Part shown: positions 7,131-15,952 of the stretch, piece by piece
Position numbering within the stretch: the first letter of the stretch is position 1
Layout of the letters: each line of letters starts with the position of its first letter
Origin: Nisaea sp.
GTDB taxonomy: Bacteria; Pseudomonadota; Alphaproteobacteria; Thalassobaculales; Thalassobaculaceae
Assembly (NCBI RefSeq): GCF_017640745.1
Contig: NZ_JAEPQA010000021.1
Span: 20,409-84,408, forward strand
Reading direction: 5' to 3'
DNA length: 64,000 nt
Made by a program: the position numbers and the translations under genes
The notes under the pieces: model-generated
The model's input: only the letters and a program-made list of their open reading frames with translations
The model's database searches: none
What the model was told of the DNA's origin: nothing

Positions 7131-8360
7131 ATGTCCGAGCTCGAAACCCTCACGGCTGCCTACCGTAACCTGAAGTCACGCAACCAGAATATCGACATGA
7201 CCCGGGGCAAGCCCTCGGCCGCCCAGCTCGATCTCGCGGCGGGCATGTTCGATCTCGTCCATAGCGACGATTGCCGTGGCGAGGACGGGACCGACTACCG
7301 CAACTACGGCATCCTTGCGGGCATTCCGGAGGCGCGGAAGCTCTTCGCCGACCTGATGGAAACGACGCCGGACAGGGTGATCGTCGGCGGCAATGGCAGT
7401 CTCGCGATGATGTATGACGCGTTGGCCGGCGCCGTCACTTTCGGCGTTCCGGGAGGCGAGGGCCCCTGGAAAGGGGCGAAGTTCCTCTGCCCGGTGCCAG
7501 GCTACGACCGGCATTTCGCGATCTGTGAGCGGCTCGGCATCGAGATGCTGCCGGTCGAGATGCTGGACGATGGGCCGGACATGGACGCCGTCGAGACGAT
7601 GGTCGCCGAGGATGCCTCGATCAAGGGCATCTGGTGCGTGCCGAAATATTCCAACCCGACAGGTGCGGTCTATTCGGATCTCACGGTGGACCGGCTGGCG
7701 GCGATGAAATGCGCCGCGCCCGACTTCCGCATCATCTGGGACAATGCCTATGTGGTGCATCACCTGACGGGCGAGATCGCCCGGGTGAAGAACATCCAGA
7801 AAGCGGCCGAGGCGGCGGGCAACCCGGACCGGATCCTGACCTTTGTTTCGACCTCCAAGATCAGCCTCGCCGGAGCCGGGGTTGCTGCGATGTCGGCCTC
7901 CGAGGCCAACGTGAAGGACGCACTGGAACGCATGTTCTTCGCAACCATCGGCCCGGACAAGATCAACCAGCTGCGTCACGTCCGTTTCTTCAAGGATCAG
8001 GCCGGGATCGAAGCGCACATGAAGAAGCATGCCGAGATCATCGCACCGAAATTCGCCGTGGTGGAGAAGGCGCTGTCGGAAGCTTTCGCAGGCACGGACC
8101 TCGCCAGCTGGACGAAGCCCGAGGGCGGCTATTTCGTCAGCGTCGACCTCTCGGACGGCTGCGCCGCCGAGACCGTCAGGCTCTGCGCCGAGGCCGGAGT
8201 GAAGCTGACCGCCTCGGGTGCCTGCTTCCCCTATGGCAAGGACCCGCGCGATCGCAACATCCGCCTCGCCCCGACCATGCCGACCCCCGACGAGCTGGAG
8301 CGGGCGATGGAAGTGTTCTGCACGACGGCGAAGATGGTGTGCCTGAAGAAGAGAGGGTGA
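7131..8360 (+). CDS. aspartate aminotransferase, MocR-like/type Ic family
   Basis: A 409-residue PLP enzyme. Recognisable segments are NIDMTRGKPSAAQLDL, NGSLAMMYDAL, CPVPGYDRHFAICE, VPKYSNPTGAVYS, IIWDNAYVVHHL and the PLP lysine in STSKISLAGAG, followed by NIRLAPTMP near the C-terminus. This pattern belongs to the aspartate aminotransferase type Ic group (Corynebacterium AspT-like), which transfers the amino group between aspartate and 2-oxoglutarate in the cytoplasm. All expected PLP contacts appear intact. The gene is monocistronic, followed by an inverted repeat with a T run. Confidence 0.9.
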   Translation: MSELETLTAAYRNLKSRNQNIDMTRGKPSAAQLDLAAGMFDLVHSDDCRGEDGTDYRNYGILAGIPEARKLFADLMETTPDRVIVGGNGSLAMMYDALAGAVTFGVPGGEGPWKGAKFLCPVPGYDRHFAICERLGIEMLPVEMLDDGPDMDAVETMVAEDASIKGIWCVPKYSNPTGAVYSDLTVDRLAAMKCAAPDFRIIWDNAYVVHHLTGEIARVKNIQKAAEAAGNPDRILTFVSTSKISLAGAGVAAMSASEANVKDALERMFFATIGPDKINQLRHVRFFKDQAGIEAHMKKHAEIIAPKFAVVEKALSEAFAGTDLASWTKPEGGYFVSVDLSDGCAAETVRLCAEAGVKLTASGACFPYGKDPRDRNIRLAPTMPTPDELERAMEVFCTTAKMVCLKKRG

Positions 8361-8388
8361 GAGGGAGTTCTCAGCGCCCTCTAATTGT

Positions 8389-8470
8389 CGCCATCCCGGC
8401 GCAGGCCGGGACCCAGAGAGCATAGAGCGGAGACCTGGATCCCTGGGTTCCGGCCTGCGCCGGAATGACG
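8389..8470. repeat. REP-like intergenic inverted repeat, likely terminator
   Basis: Two arms of about 27 bases (roughly 8389-8416 and 8443-8470) are inverted copies containing CCGGCGCAGGCCGG with CCCAG inside. The arms are of the widespread alphaproteobacterial intergenic type built on GTCATTCCGGCGCAGGCC. A T-rich run (8471-8480) follows the right arm, so on the plus strand it could end the aminotransferase transcript. I noticed no second copy in the window. Confidence 0.7.
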
Positions 8471-8493
8471 TTTTTTGTTTGAATGCGGGAGCC

Positions 8494-9486
8494 CTAGCTG
8501 TTCCCCAGCCAGTAATCCGAGTAACCGTCCGCCCATTCCTTGAAATCCCGGAAATTCCGCTCCGGCTTCAGCTCGGGTGACCAGCGCAGCGCCTCCTTCA
8601 GCCGGTCGCTGACCAGGAGCTGGCGGTCAGTGTCGCCGTGCAGGTTCACCGTCGGCTTCTCGTCCTCTTCCGCAAGCCGCCAGGAGAAATCCGGATAGGC
8701 GCCGGCCAGCATCTCGCACCAGTCGGCCGTGCTCCAGGGTGTCGAGCAGCTGATGTTGAAGACGTCGTAGGGCCGCTCCGTGGTGTTGATCAGGCGGACC
8801 AGGGCATCGGCAATGTCGCGGCTGTAGGTCCAGTCGCGCATGTCGCGGTAGCGCAGCGTCGCCTCGCCGCCCTTCAGTGCGATCAGCGAGGCCTGCATCT
8901 GCGGGCTGAGCGTGTCGCGCAACCCGCTGTCGACCTCCCACGGTCCGAACACGCCGGACAGACGGACGCTGAAAAGGTCCATCTCCCAGAGTTCCGCCAG
9001 CCGCCGGGTGATGCATTCCGAGGCGAACTTGGTGGTGGAGTAGAGATTGTGCGGCCAGGCGGGCAGGTCCTCGGAGAGCGGCTTGTCGCCGAAGGCGGTT
9101 GAGCCGTAGGCGGCGGTGGAGCCGACATTGATCACGCGCGCGAGGCCGGCATCGCGTGCGGCCTCGAGTGCGGCGGTGAAGGCCATCAGGTTGACCTCGA
9201 GGATGGAGCGCGGCGCATTGGCGTCCCGTTCAGGGCCGGCTGTGACGGCCGCGGCGCAGAACATGCGGTCGACATTGTGCTCTTTCAGGGCCGCGAGCAG
9301 CACGCCGTCCGCCAGGGCATCGCCGACGACCTCAACGCATTCGCCCGGATGCGTCGCGAAGGCGCGTTTCGCGGCGGCCGGGATCGGGCGCCGGTCGAAG
9401 ACCACGGCGGTCTCCCCGGTCTTCAGCAGCGTCTCCGCGATATTGAGGCCGACGAAACCGGCGCCGCCGAGGATCAGGACCGCCAT
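8494..9486 (-). CDS. NAD-dependent epimerase/dehydratase
   Basis: A 330-residue extended SDR starting MAVLILGGAGFVGLNIAETLL, with the GxxGxxG NAD-binding loop. The catalytic YxxxK is in NLYSTTKFASE, and a Ser/Thr lies upstream in NVGSTAAYGST. Further features are VRLSGVFGPWE and DVFNIS. The ATG at 9486 is preferred (GAGAG upstream) over an extension to 9582. The substrate, probably a nucleotide sugar or related sugar, cannot be told. It is divergent from the deacetylase gene. Confidence 0.85.
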   Translation of the reverse strand: MAVLILGGAGFVGLNIAETLLKTGETAVVFDRRPIPAAAKRAFATHPGECVEVVGDALADGVLLAALKEHNVDRMFCAAAVTAGPERDANAPRSILEVNLMAFTAALEAARDAGLARVINVGSTAAYGSTAFGDKPLSEDLPAWPHNLYSTTKFASECITRRLAELWEMDLFSVRLSGVFGPWEVDSGLRDTLSPQMQASLIALKGGEATLRYRDMRDWTYSRDIADALVRLINTTERPYDVFNISCSTPWSTADWCEMLAGAYPDFSWRLAEEDEKPTVNLHGDTDRQLLVSDRLKEALRWSPELKPERNFRDFKEWADGYSDYWLGNS

Positions 9487-9620
9487 TCTTCTCTCCCGTA
9501 TCTGAATTGGTCGTCCCCAGAGCCTAGTGCGTCGCCGGAAATTGCCAAGTGTCATCCGGGGCATCGCCGCGCTCGCGCACACGCGCTAATCTGATCCGGA
9601 GACAAAGGGGAGCCAGACAT

Positions 9621-10526
9621 ATGAGCGATTATCCGCGAGATCTCGTCGGTTACGGAGCCAACCCGCCGGATCCGCACTGGCCGGGCGGCGCGCGGCTAGC
9701 GGTCAATTTCGTCATGAATATCGAGGAGGGCTCGGAATATTCGATCCCCGACGGTGACGGGTTCTCGGAGACGGGGCTGACGGAATCGCCGGGCTCGCCG
9801 AACGATCCGGGGAGCCGTGATCTCGCCGCGGAATCGATGTTCGAGTACGGCAGCCGTGTCGGTTTCTGGCGCCTGCTCCGGCTCTTCGAGGAACGGGAGA
9901 TGCCGGTCACTTTCTTCGCCTGCGCTCTTGCCGTCGAACGTAATCCCGAGATGGCGGCGGCAATGAGGGAGAGCGGGAACGACATTTGCTGCCACGGCTG
10001 GCGCTGGATCGAGCATTTCAAGCTCTCCCACGATGAGGAGCGCGAGCAAATCCGCAAGGCGGTTGCTTCCCTCAAGAAGACCCTCGGCCACCGGCCGCTC
10101 GGCTGGTATTGCCGCCACGGTCCGGGTGAGGCGACCCGGGAGTTGCTGGTCGAGGAGGGCGGCTTTCTCTACGACAGCGACGCCTATAACGACGAACTTC
10201 CCTACTGGACCGAGGTGAAAGGCACGCCGCATCTCGTGGTGCCCTATTCGCTGGTCCATAACGACTCGAAATTCTCCCGCGGCTGGCTCAATACCGGCCA
10301 GCAGTTCTTCGAGTTCATCCGCGACGGGTTCGACATGCTCTATGCTGAAGGGGCAACGCAGCCGAAAATGATGTCGATCGGCCTGCACACGCGCCTGATC
10401 GGGCATCCGGCTCGGGCCGCGGGCCTCGCGCGGCTGCTCGATTACATCAAAGGCTTCGAGGATGTCTGGGTGACGGGACGGCTGGATATCGCGCGGCACT
10501 GGCGCGAGACGCATCCCTACAGGTAG
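9621..10526 (+). CDS. puuE: PuuE-like allantoinase / polysaccharide deacetylase family protein
   Basis: A 301-residue protein with the NodB-homology fold. The start MSDYPRDLVGYGANPPDPHWPG, followed by LAVNFVMNIEEGSE, is characteristic of the PuuE group, described as cofactor-independent allantoinases in uric-acid degradation. Other conserved parts are VTFFACALAVERNPE, ICCHGWRWIEH and MMSIGLHTRLIGHPAR. The ATG at 9621 has AAAGGGGAG upstream. No other ureide gene is nearby, so the function is assigned from family resemblance only; it could act on another amide substrate. Confidence 0.8.
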   Translation: MSDYPRDLVGYGANPPDPHWPGGARLAVNFVMNIEEGSEYSIPDGDGFSETGLTESPGSPNDPGSRDLAAESMFEYGSRVGFWRLLRLFEEREMPVTFFACALAVERNPEMAAAMRESGNDICCHGWRWIEHFKLSHDEEREQIRKAVASLKKTLGHRPLGWYCRHGPGEATRELLVEEGGFLYDSDAYNDELPYWTEVKGTPHLVVPYSLVHNDSKFSRGWLNTGQQFFEFIRDGFDMLYAEGATQPKMMSIGLHTRLIGHPARAAGLARLLDYIKGFEDVWVTGRLDIARHWRETHPYR

Positions 10527-10533
10527 CAGTCCG

Positions 10534-11166
10534 TCAGTCCGGCGCGTGGGCCTTCAGGAAATCGTCGACCGCGGCCTCTATGGTCGCGAGTGCCTGTTCC
10601 TGCGACCAGTCGCAGCTGCCCGAGAACATGGTCTGGATCATGAACGGTCCGGCCACCAGTCCCTGGAACTGGGCCGCTGAGAGAACCGGGTCCGATTTTT
10701 TCATCAGGCCCTGTACCTGCATCTGCCGGAAATAGTCGGCGAGTTCGTTGCGCATCTTTCCCGGGCCTTCGTTCCAGAAGGTCTGCCCGATCAGCGGGAA
10801 CTGCTCGACCTCGCCGATAACCGTCCGCATCAGGCGCTGCTTGTCGGGATCGGTCACCTTGCCGACGACCAGCCTCGCGCTCTCGATCAGCACCGACCGG
10901 AGGTCGCCGGAAAAATCGATGTCGTTCGGCGAGGGCTCGCCGAAACCGGCGCACATCCCGCCCATGACAGTGCAGAACAGATGCTCCTTGCTTTCGAAGT
11001 AACTGTAGACGGTGCGCTTCGAGACGTTGGCCTCGGCTGCGACCTTGTCCATCGACGTGACTTCGTAACCCTGTTCCGTGAACAGTTTGCAGGCCGCCTC
11101 GACGATCTGCCGTTCCTTTTCGGTCAACGGTCCGCGCTCAGGAAAAATCTGTTCAACGTGCGCCAT
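10534..11166 (-). CDS. TetR-family transcriptional regulator
   Basis: A 210-residue protein with an N-terminal helix-turn-helix: IVEAACKLFTEQGYEVTSMDKVAAEA, then NVSKRTVYSYFESKEHLF, the classic TetR DNA-binding domain. The C-terminal part is a variable ligand domain (AefR-like). I use the ATG at 11166; a GTG at 11190 in frame would add eight residues but has no ribosome site. It is divergent from the MMPL exporter operon, with a palindromic operator in the 116-bp gap, so it most likely represses that operon and itself. Confidence 0.9.
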   Translation of the reverse strand: MAHVEQIFPERGPLTEKERQIVEAACKLFTEQGYEVTSMDKVAAEANVSKRTVYSYFESKEHLFCTVMGGMCAGFGEPSPNDIDFSGDLRSVLIESARLVVGKVTDPDKQRLMRTVIGEVEQFPLIGQTFWNEGPGKMRNELADYFRQMQVQGLMKKSDPVLSAAQFQGLVAGPFMIQTMFSGSCDWSQEQALATIEAAVDDFLKAHAPD

Positions 11167-11205
11167 GGGCCTTGAAGTGATCCAGTACACTGACTAGTTT
11201 ACGGA

Positions 11206-11227
11206 AACTACACCGTTCAGTGTAGTT
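11206..11227. promoter_or_regulatory. TetR operator between regulator and exporter
   Basis: A perfect inverted repeat AACTACAC-(6)-GTGTAGTT. It overlaps a second palindrome, TAGTTT-(4)-AAACTA, at 11195-11210. A wider pair TACACTGA / TCAGTGTA spans 11186-11224. The stacked half-sites lie between the divergent tetR and exporter genes, where the two promoters should be, as expected for a TetR-type repressor. Confidence 0.75.
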
Positions 11228-11282
11228 GCATTGTTACGCTTTCAAAAACAATAGCACGTTCTCGTGACCGCAGGAGGGGCCG

Positions 11283-13646
11283 ATGTCGGACGAACGTTCC
11301 ACAGTGCGAAAGTCCAGTTGGGTGACGGACTATGCTCACTGGGTGATCCGCTGGCGCTGGGCGGTGATTGCCGCCTCGATACTTGTCGCCTTTGCCGCCG
11401 CTGCCGGCGGCCAGTTTCTGACTTTTTCGACCGACTACCGGGTCTTCTTCAGTAAGGAGAACCCGCAGCTTCAGGCTTTCGAGTCCCTGCAGCGGATCTA
11501 TCTGAAAGAAGACAACGTCTCCCTTGTTCTGCAGCCCGACGAAGGCGAGGTCTTCCAGCCCGCCGTGCTCGCCGCGATCCGGGACCTGACCGAGAAGGCG
11601 TGGAAGACACCTTACGCGACCCGGGTCGACAGCCTGACCAACTTCCAGAACAGCACGGCCGACGGGGACGATCTCGTGGTCGACGATCTCGTTCCGGGGA
11701 ACAGTCCGCTCGACGCGGAGGATCTTTCTCGTATCCGGACCGCCGCCCTGGCGGAGCCGTTGCTGACCGACCGCATCATCGCGCCCGATGCCCGGACGAC
11801 GATGGTCAACATCACGCTCACGCTGCCGCAGGAGAAACTGACCGAGACGCCTGAGGCGATGGCCTATGTGGATGGTCTGGTTGGGGAGTTCAAGGCGGCG
11901 CATCCGGACATCACCCTGGCGGTGACCGGCTCCGTCGCTCTCAACAATTCCTTCTCGGTCTCGGCCCAGAACGACATGCAGACGCTCGTCCCGCTGATGT
12001 ACGGCGTGCTCCTGCTGGTGATGGCCGTGCTGCTCCGGTCCGTCTCAGGAACATTCGCGACCCTGCTGGTCATCGCCTTTTCCGCGCTGACGGCGATGGG
12101 CCTTGCGGGCTGGGTCGGCATCCAGCTGACACCGCCCTCGGTTACGGCACCGACGATCATCCTGACGCTGGCGATCGCGGACTCTGTCCATATCCTGATC
12201 AGCCTGTTTCACGGCATGCGGCGCGGTCTCGGCAAGCGCGAGGCGCTGGTCGAGAGTCTCCGGATCAATTTCCAGCCGGTCTTCCTGACCAGCCTGACCA
12301 CGGTCATCGGTTTCGCAAGCCTGAACTTCTCCGACGCCCCGCCGTTCCGCGATCTCGGCAACATCACGGCCATGGGTGTGGTCGCGGCCTGGTTCTTCTC
12401 CGTCGGTTTCCTGCCCGCGATGATGGCGGTGCTGCCGGTCCGGGTGAAGGTCCGGGAGGAGGAGCAGTCGGCGGCGATGGAGCGGCTCGCGGAGTTCGTC
12501 ATCGCCCGGCGCAGCCAGGTCATGTTCGGCACGCTCGCGCTGGTCGCATCCTTCGCCGTGTTCATTCCGCGGATCGAGCTGAACGATCAGTTCGTGAAGT
12601 ATTTCGACGAGAGCATCCCGTTCCGCAACGATACGGACTGGGCGATGGAGCACCTCTCCGGGATCTATCAGGCCCAGTGGTCCGTCCCGGCTGCGGGCAG
12701 CGGCGGTGTTTCCGATCCGGATTACCTGAAGCGTCTGGAAGGCTTCACCGAATTCCTCAGGGCGCGCGGCGAGGTCGTCCACGTCATGACGCTGACGGAC
12801 ATCTTCAAGCGGCTGAACCGGAACATGCATGGCGACGATCCGGCGATGTACCGCCTGCCGGACGCGCGTGACCTTGCCGCGCAATACCTGCTGCTTTTCG
12901 AAATGTCGCTGCCGTTCGGGCTCGACCTGAACAATCAGGTCAATGTCGACAAGTCGGCGGTCCGGGTGATCGCGACGCTGGAGAATATCAGCACCAACGA
13001 TCTGCGGGCGCTCGACCGGGAATCGTCGGCCTGGCTCTCTGAGAACTTCCCGAGCGCGGCGGAAACCCGGGCGTCGGGGCCGTTCGTCATGTTCGCCTAT
13101 ATTTCCGAGCGCAATATCGAGGGCATGCTGACCGGCACCTTCCTCGCCTTCGTGCTGATCTCCGTCACGCTCACCATCGCGCTTCGGAGCCTGAAACTCG
13201 GCGCTATCTCGCTCGCACCGAACCTGATGCCGGCGGCCATGGCTTTCGGTTTCTGGGGTCTCACCGTCGGCGAGGTCGGCATGGCCTCCTCGGTGGTCAC
13301 CGCGACCAGTCTCGGGATCATCGTCGATGCGACGGTCCACTTCCTCTCGAAATACCGGCGCGCCCGGGTCGAGAAGGGCGCCGATGCCGAGGACGCGGTG
13401 CGCTACGCTTTCTCGACAGTGGGCACCGCCCTTTGGGTCACGACCGCCATTCTGGTCGCCGGCTTCGCGGTGCTCGCGCTCTCCACCTTCAAGATCAACG
13501 GGTCGATGGGGCTGCTCACGGCGGTCACGCTGGTCATGGCCATCGTCATCGACTTCCTCCTTTTGCCGGCCCTGCTGCTCCTGCTGGACGGCCGGCGCAA
13601 CGACCGGGAAGCCGGGAAGGCTCCCCTCGCTCAAGCTGCGGAGTAG
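11283..13646 (+). CDS. MMPL/RND-family exporter
   Basis: A 787-residue integral membrane protein in two homologous halves. Each has one N-terminal transmembrane helix, a large periplasmic loop, then five helices (the blocks around MYGVLLLVMAVLLRSVSG and TFLAFVLISVTLTIALRS), about 12 helices in total. Conserved acidic residues of the RND/MMPL proton relay are in LAIADSVHILISLFHG and GIIVDATVHFLSKYRR. Such proteins export lipids, sterols, hopanoids or other hydrophobic compounds. The ATG follows AGGAGG. It heads a three-gene operon with a LolA-like protein and a beta-barrel, controlled by the divergent TetR. The substrate is unknown. Confidence 0.92.
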   Translation: MSDERSTVRKSSWVTDYAHWVIRWRWAVIAASILVAFAAAAGGQFLTFSTDYRVFFSKENPQLQAFESLQRIYLKEDNVSLVLQPDEGEVFQPAVLAAIRDLTEKAWKTPYATRVDSLTNFQNSTADGDDLVVDDLVPGNSPLDAEDLSRIRTAALAEPLLTDRIIAPDARTTMVNITLTLPQEKLTETPEAMAYVDGLVGEFKAAHPDITLAVTGSVALNNSFSVSAQNDMQTLVPLMYGVLLLVMAVLLRSVSGTFATLLVIAFSALTAMGLAGWVGIQLTPPSVTAPTIILTLAIADSVHILISLFHGMRRGLGKREALVESLRINFQPVFLTSLTTVIGFASLNFSDAPPFRDLGNITAMGVVAAWFFSVGFLPAMMAVLPVRVKVREEEQSAAMERLAEFVIARRSQVMFGTLALVASFAVFIPRIELNDQFVKYFDESIPFRNDTDWAMEHLSGIYQAQWSVPAAGSGGVSDPDYLKRLEGFTEFLRARGEVVHVMTLTDIFKRLNRNMHGDDPAMYRLPDARDLAAQYLLLFEMSLPFGLDLNNQVNVDKSAVRVIATLENISTNDLRALDRESSAWLSENFPSAAETRASGPFVMFAYISERNIEGMLTGTFLAFVLISVTLTIALRSLKLGAISLAPNLMPAAMAFGFWGLTVGEVGMASSVVTATSLGIIVDATVHFLSKYRRARVEKGADAEDAVRYAFSTVGTALWVTTAILVAGFAVLALSTFKINGSMGLLTAVTLVMAIVIDFLLLPALLLLLDGRRNDREAGKAPLAQAAE

Positions 13647-13650
13647 GAAA

Positions 13651-14463
13651 ATGGGAAAACTGCAAAGACTTCTCGCCCTGGCGGTGCTCGCCGTCAGTCC
13701 GGTGCTGCAATCCGCCTATGCGGAGAGTCCAGAAGACAAGGGGCTGGCGATCGCCGAGGAGACCGACCGCCGGGATCTCGGCTGGGGCGACAGCGACGTC
13801 GTGATGCAGATGATCCTGCGCAATGCCGAGGGGGAGAGCAGCGTGCGCGACCTGCGCCTGCGCTCCCTTGAGGTGCCGGAGCGCAAGCTCGGGGACAAGA
13901 GCATCACCGTCTTCCACAAACCCCGGGATATCGAGGGCACGGCCTTCCTCTCCCATACCAGGATCCTCGACCCGGACGACCAGTGGCTCTATCTGCCGGC
14001 CCTGAAGCGGGTGAAGCGGATTTCCTCGAAGAACAAGTCCGGCCCGTTCGTCGGTTCCGAGTTCGCCTATGAGGATCTGGTCAGCCAGGAGGTCGACCGC
14101 TACGCCTACAAATGGCTGAGAGACGAGGCCTGCGGCGAGGCGGCGCCGGATCGGGAATGCTTCGTCGTCGAGCGGACGCCGCTCTACGAGCATTCCGGTT
14201 ACACCAAGCTGGTCAGCTGGGTGGACAAGCGGGACTACCAGCCGCGTAAGGTCGAGTTCTACGACCGCAAGGACGCGTTGCTGAAGACCCTGCTGATGCT
14301 CGATTATCGGCAGTATCAGGGTCAGTACTGGCGCACGCACCGGATGGACATGGTCAATCACCAGACCGGCAAGTCCACGACGCTGACCTTCGAGGATTAC
14401 AGCTTCAAGGTCGGCCTTTCCGAAGACGATTTCGACAAGAACCGGCTAAAGCGCGTGCAATGA
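13651..14463 (+). CDS. outer membrane lipoprotein-sorting (LolA-like) periplasmic protein
   Basis: A 270-residue protein with a signal peptide (MGKLQRLLALAVLAVSPVLQSAYA). The mature part (MQMILRNAEGESSVRDLRL, KSITVFHKPRDIEGTAFLSH, DDQWLYLPALKRVKRISS, FVGSEFAYEDL, SWVDKRDYQPRKVEFYD) is the LolA-like half-barrel often annotated as outer membrane lipoprotein-sorting protein and found beside MMPL exporters. It probably carries a hydrophobic substrate across the periplasm. The start is four bases after the exporter stop and its stop overlaps the next start (ATGA), so the three genes are translationally linked. Confidence 0.88.
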   Translation: MGKLQRLLALAVLAVSPVLQSAYAESPEDKGLAIAEETDRRDLGWGDSDVVMQMILRNAEGESSVRDLRLRSLEVPERKLGDKSITVFHKPRDIEGTAFLSHTRILDPDDQWLYLPALKRVKRISSKNKSGPFVGSEFAYEDLVSQEVDRYAYKWLRDEACGEAAPDRECFVVERTPLYEHSGYTKLVSWVDKRDYQPRKVEFYDRKDALLKTLLMLDYRQYQGQYWRTHRMDMVNHQTGKSTTLTFEDYSFKVGLSEDDFDKNRLKRVQ

Positions 14464-15677
14464 GATCCGGGTCCGCTCACCTGGCGGCGGGGCTCTGCCT
14501 CGCCGCTCTTTCTTTGCCGGCCGGCGCCGAAGAGCCCCGGTTCGACGCCACCCTGGAGCTCGGAACCGAACTCCGTGTCTTTCCGAACGCTCCGGCCTAC
14601 GCTGCCCAGCGCGACCGGACCCTGGGCCCGTCGCTCTATCTCGAGCCGGAATTCACCGCGGACTGGAACGGCGGCGACGACCGTCTCACGCTGGTGCCCT
14701 ATGCCCGCTTCGACCGCGACGACGACCGGCGCACCCATGCCGATATCCGGGAGGCGAACTGGCTGCATATCGGCGACGGCTACGATCTCGTCGTCGGCGC
14801 CGACAAGGTCTTCTGGGGGGTAACGGAATCCCGTCACCTGGTCGATATCATCAACCAGAGCGACGCCGTCGAGGATGTCGATCTCGAGGACAAGCTCGGC
14901 CAGCCGATGGTGCAGCTTGCCGTGCCGAGCGACTGGGGAACGGCGAGTTTCTTCGTCATGCCGTATTTCCGTGAACGGACGTTCCCCGACCGTAAGGCCC
15001 GGCTCAGCGGCGGCGCCCGGGTGGACAGCAATGCGAGCTACGACTCATCTGCAGAGGAATTCCATCCGGACCTCGCCGTACGCTGGTCCCATGTGATTGG
15101 CGATTTCGATGTCGGCTTGTCGCATTTCCACGGCACCAGCCGCGAGCCGAGGCTGCTTAAGCTGGATGCAGGCGATCCGACCAATCTCACGCCGCATTAC
15201 GACCTGATCGACCAGACCGGGCTCGACCTGCAGTACACGACCGATGCCTGGCTCTGGAAGCTGGAGGCGATCGGGCGCGGCGGGCACGGCGACTATTTCG
15301 GGGCCGCAGTCGCTGGCTTCGAATACACCCTCTTCGGGATTGCCGGAACGGACATGGATCTCGGCCTGCTGGCGGAATACCAATATGACGGCCGTACCGA
15401 GAACGGCGACGCGCCCGGCGTGCTCGGCAACAATGACACGTTTTTCGGTACGCGGCTGACGCTGAACGATGTCGACGACAGCTCGCTTCTGGCTGGCGCG
15501 GTCGTCGATAACGAGGACGGCTCGACCCTGCTATCGCTCGAAGCGGAGCGCCGGATCGGCGACAGCTGGAAGGTCGAGGCGGTGGCCCGTTTCTTCGTGA
15601 ATGCGGATCGCCGCAACCCGCTCGTTGGCTATGAGCGGGATGACTTTTTCAGCCTGACGCTGATCCGCTACTTCTGA
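14460..15677 (+). CDS. outer-membrane beta-barrel protein of the exporter operon
   Basis: A 405-residue protein with a signal peptide (MRSGSAHLAAGLCLAALSLPAGA). The mature protein is built of amphipathic strands with many aromatic girdle residues (LVPYARFDRDD, FFVMPYFRERTF, DFDVGLSHFHG, LDLQYTTDAWLWKLEAIGRG, LGLLAEYQYDGR) and ends in Phe (SLTLIRYF), the usual outer-membrane insertion signal. I do not recognise a named family. Its start overlaps the LolA-like gene by four bases. Together with the MMPL pump and LolA-like carrier it would form a complete inner-to-outer-membrane route (inference). Confidence 0.82.
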   Translation: MRSGSAHLAAGLCLAALSLPAGAEEPRFDATLELGTELRVFPNAPAYAAQRDRTLGPSLYLEPEFTADWNGGDDRLTLVPYARFDRDDDRRTHADIREANWLHIGDGYDLVVGADKVFWGVTESRHLVDIINQSDAVEDVDLEDKLGQPMVQLAVPSDWGTASFFVMPYFRERTFPDRKARLSGGARVDSNASYDSSAEEFHPDLAVRWSHVIGDFDVGLSHFHGTSREPRLLKLDAGDPTNLTPHYDLIDQTGLDLQYTTDAWLWKLEAIGRGGHGDYFGAAVAGFEYTLFGIAGTDMDLGLLAEYQYDGRTENGDAPGVLGNNDTFFGTRLTLNDVDDSSLLAGAVVDNEDGSTLLSLEAERRIGDSWKVEAVARFFVNADRRNPLVGYERDDFFSLTLIRYF

Positions 15678-15682
15678 ACGCT

Positions 15683-15724
15683 CTCCGGTCCGTCGTCTGC
15701 GGGAAAGCGCAGAACGGACCGGAG
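15683..15724. terminator. long hairpin between convergent genes
   Basis: A stem of 11 bp (CTCCGGTCCGT / ACGGACCGGAG) continues into a 6-bp inner stem (TCTGCG / CGCAGA) with one two-base bulge. It starts six bases after the beta-barrel stop, between convergent genes. There is no T run on the plus strand, so it may act as a 3'-end-protecting or weak bidirectional terminator hairpin. Confidence 0.5.
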
Positions 15725-15745
15725 TGCCTGTCTGGCTACCGAGAT

Positions 15746-15952
15746 CTAGTGCAGTGCCTCTTCCCAGTCGCGCCGCCTGACCAGAACGGGATCCAGATCC
15801 TGTTCCGAGGGCAGGAAGACCCAAAGCCCGACCTCCGGAGAAGACGGATCGTCGTGTCCCTGAGCTTTCGCGATCTTGCCGACCCGATTGTAGAGCAATG
15901 CATGAATGTCGCCGGTATACCGTGCCGCCCGGCTGTCCGTTCCAGGATTCAT
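15746..15952 (-). CDS. small hypothetical protein (68 aa)
   Basis: The ATG at 15952 has GGGAGG five bases upstream, a good ribosome site, and opens MNPGTDSRAARYTGDIHALL. The product is 68 residues, hydrophilic and acidic near the C-terminus (LDPVLVRRRDWEEALH). It has no signal peptide, membrane segment or recognisable domain. The good ribosome site and codon use like the neighbours support it, but such a short reading frame could still be spurious. Confidence 0.45.
   Translation of the reverse strand: MNPGTDSRAARYTGDIHALLYNRVGKIAKAQGHDDPSSPEVGLWVFLPSEQDLDPVLVRRRDWEEALH

Noticed and set aside
8361..8493. Insertion sequence ends
   Set aside because: The inverted arms are only 27 bases apart and enclose no transposase; REP-type element is the simpler reading.
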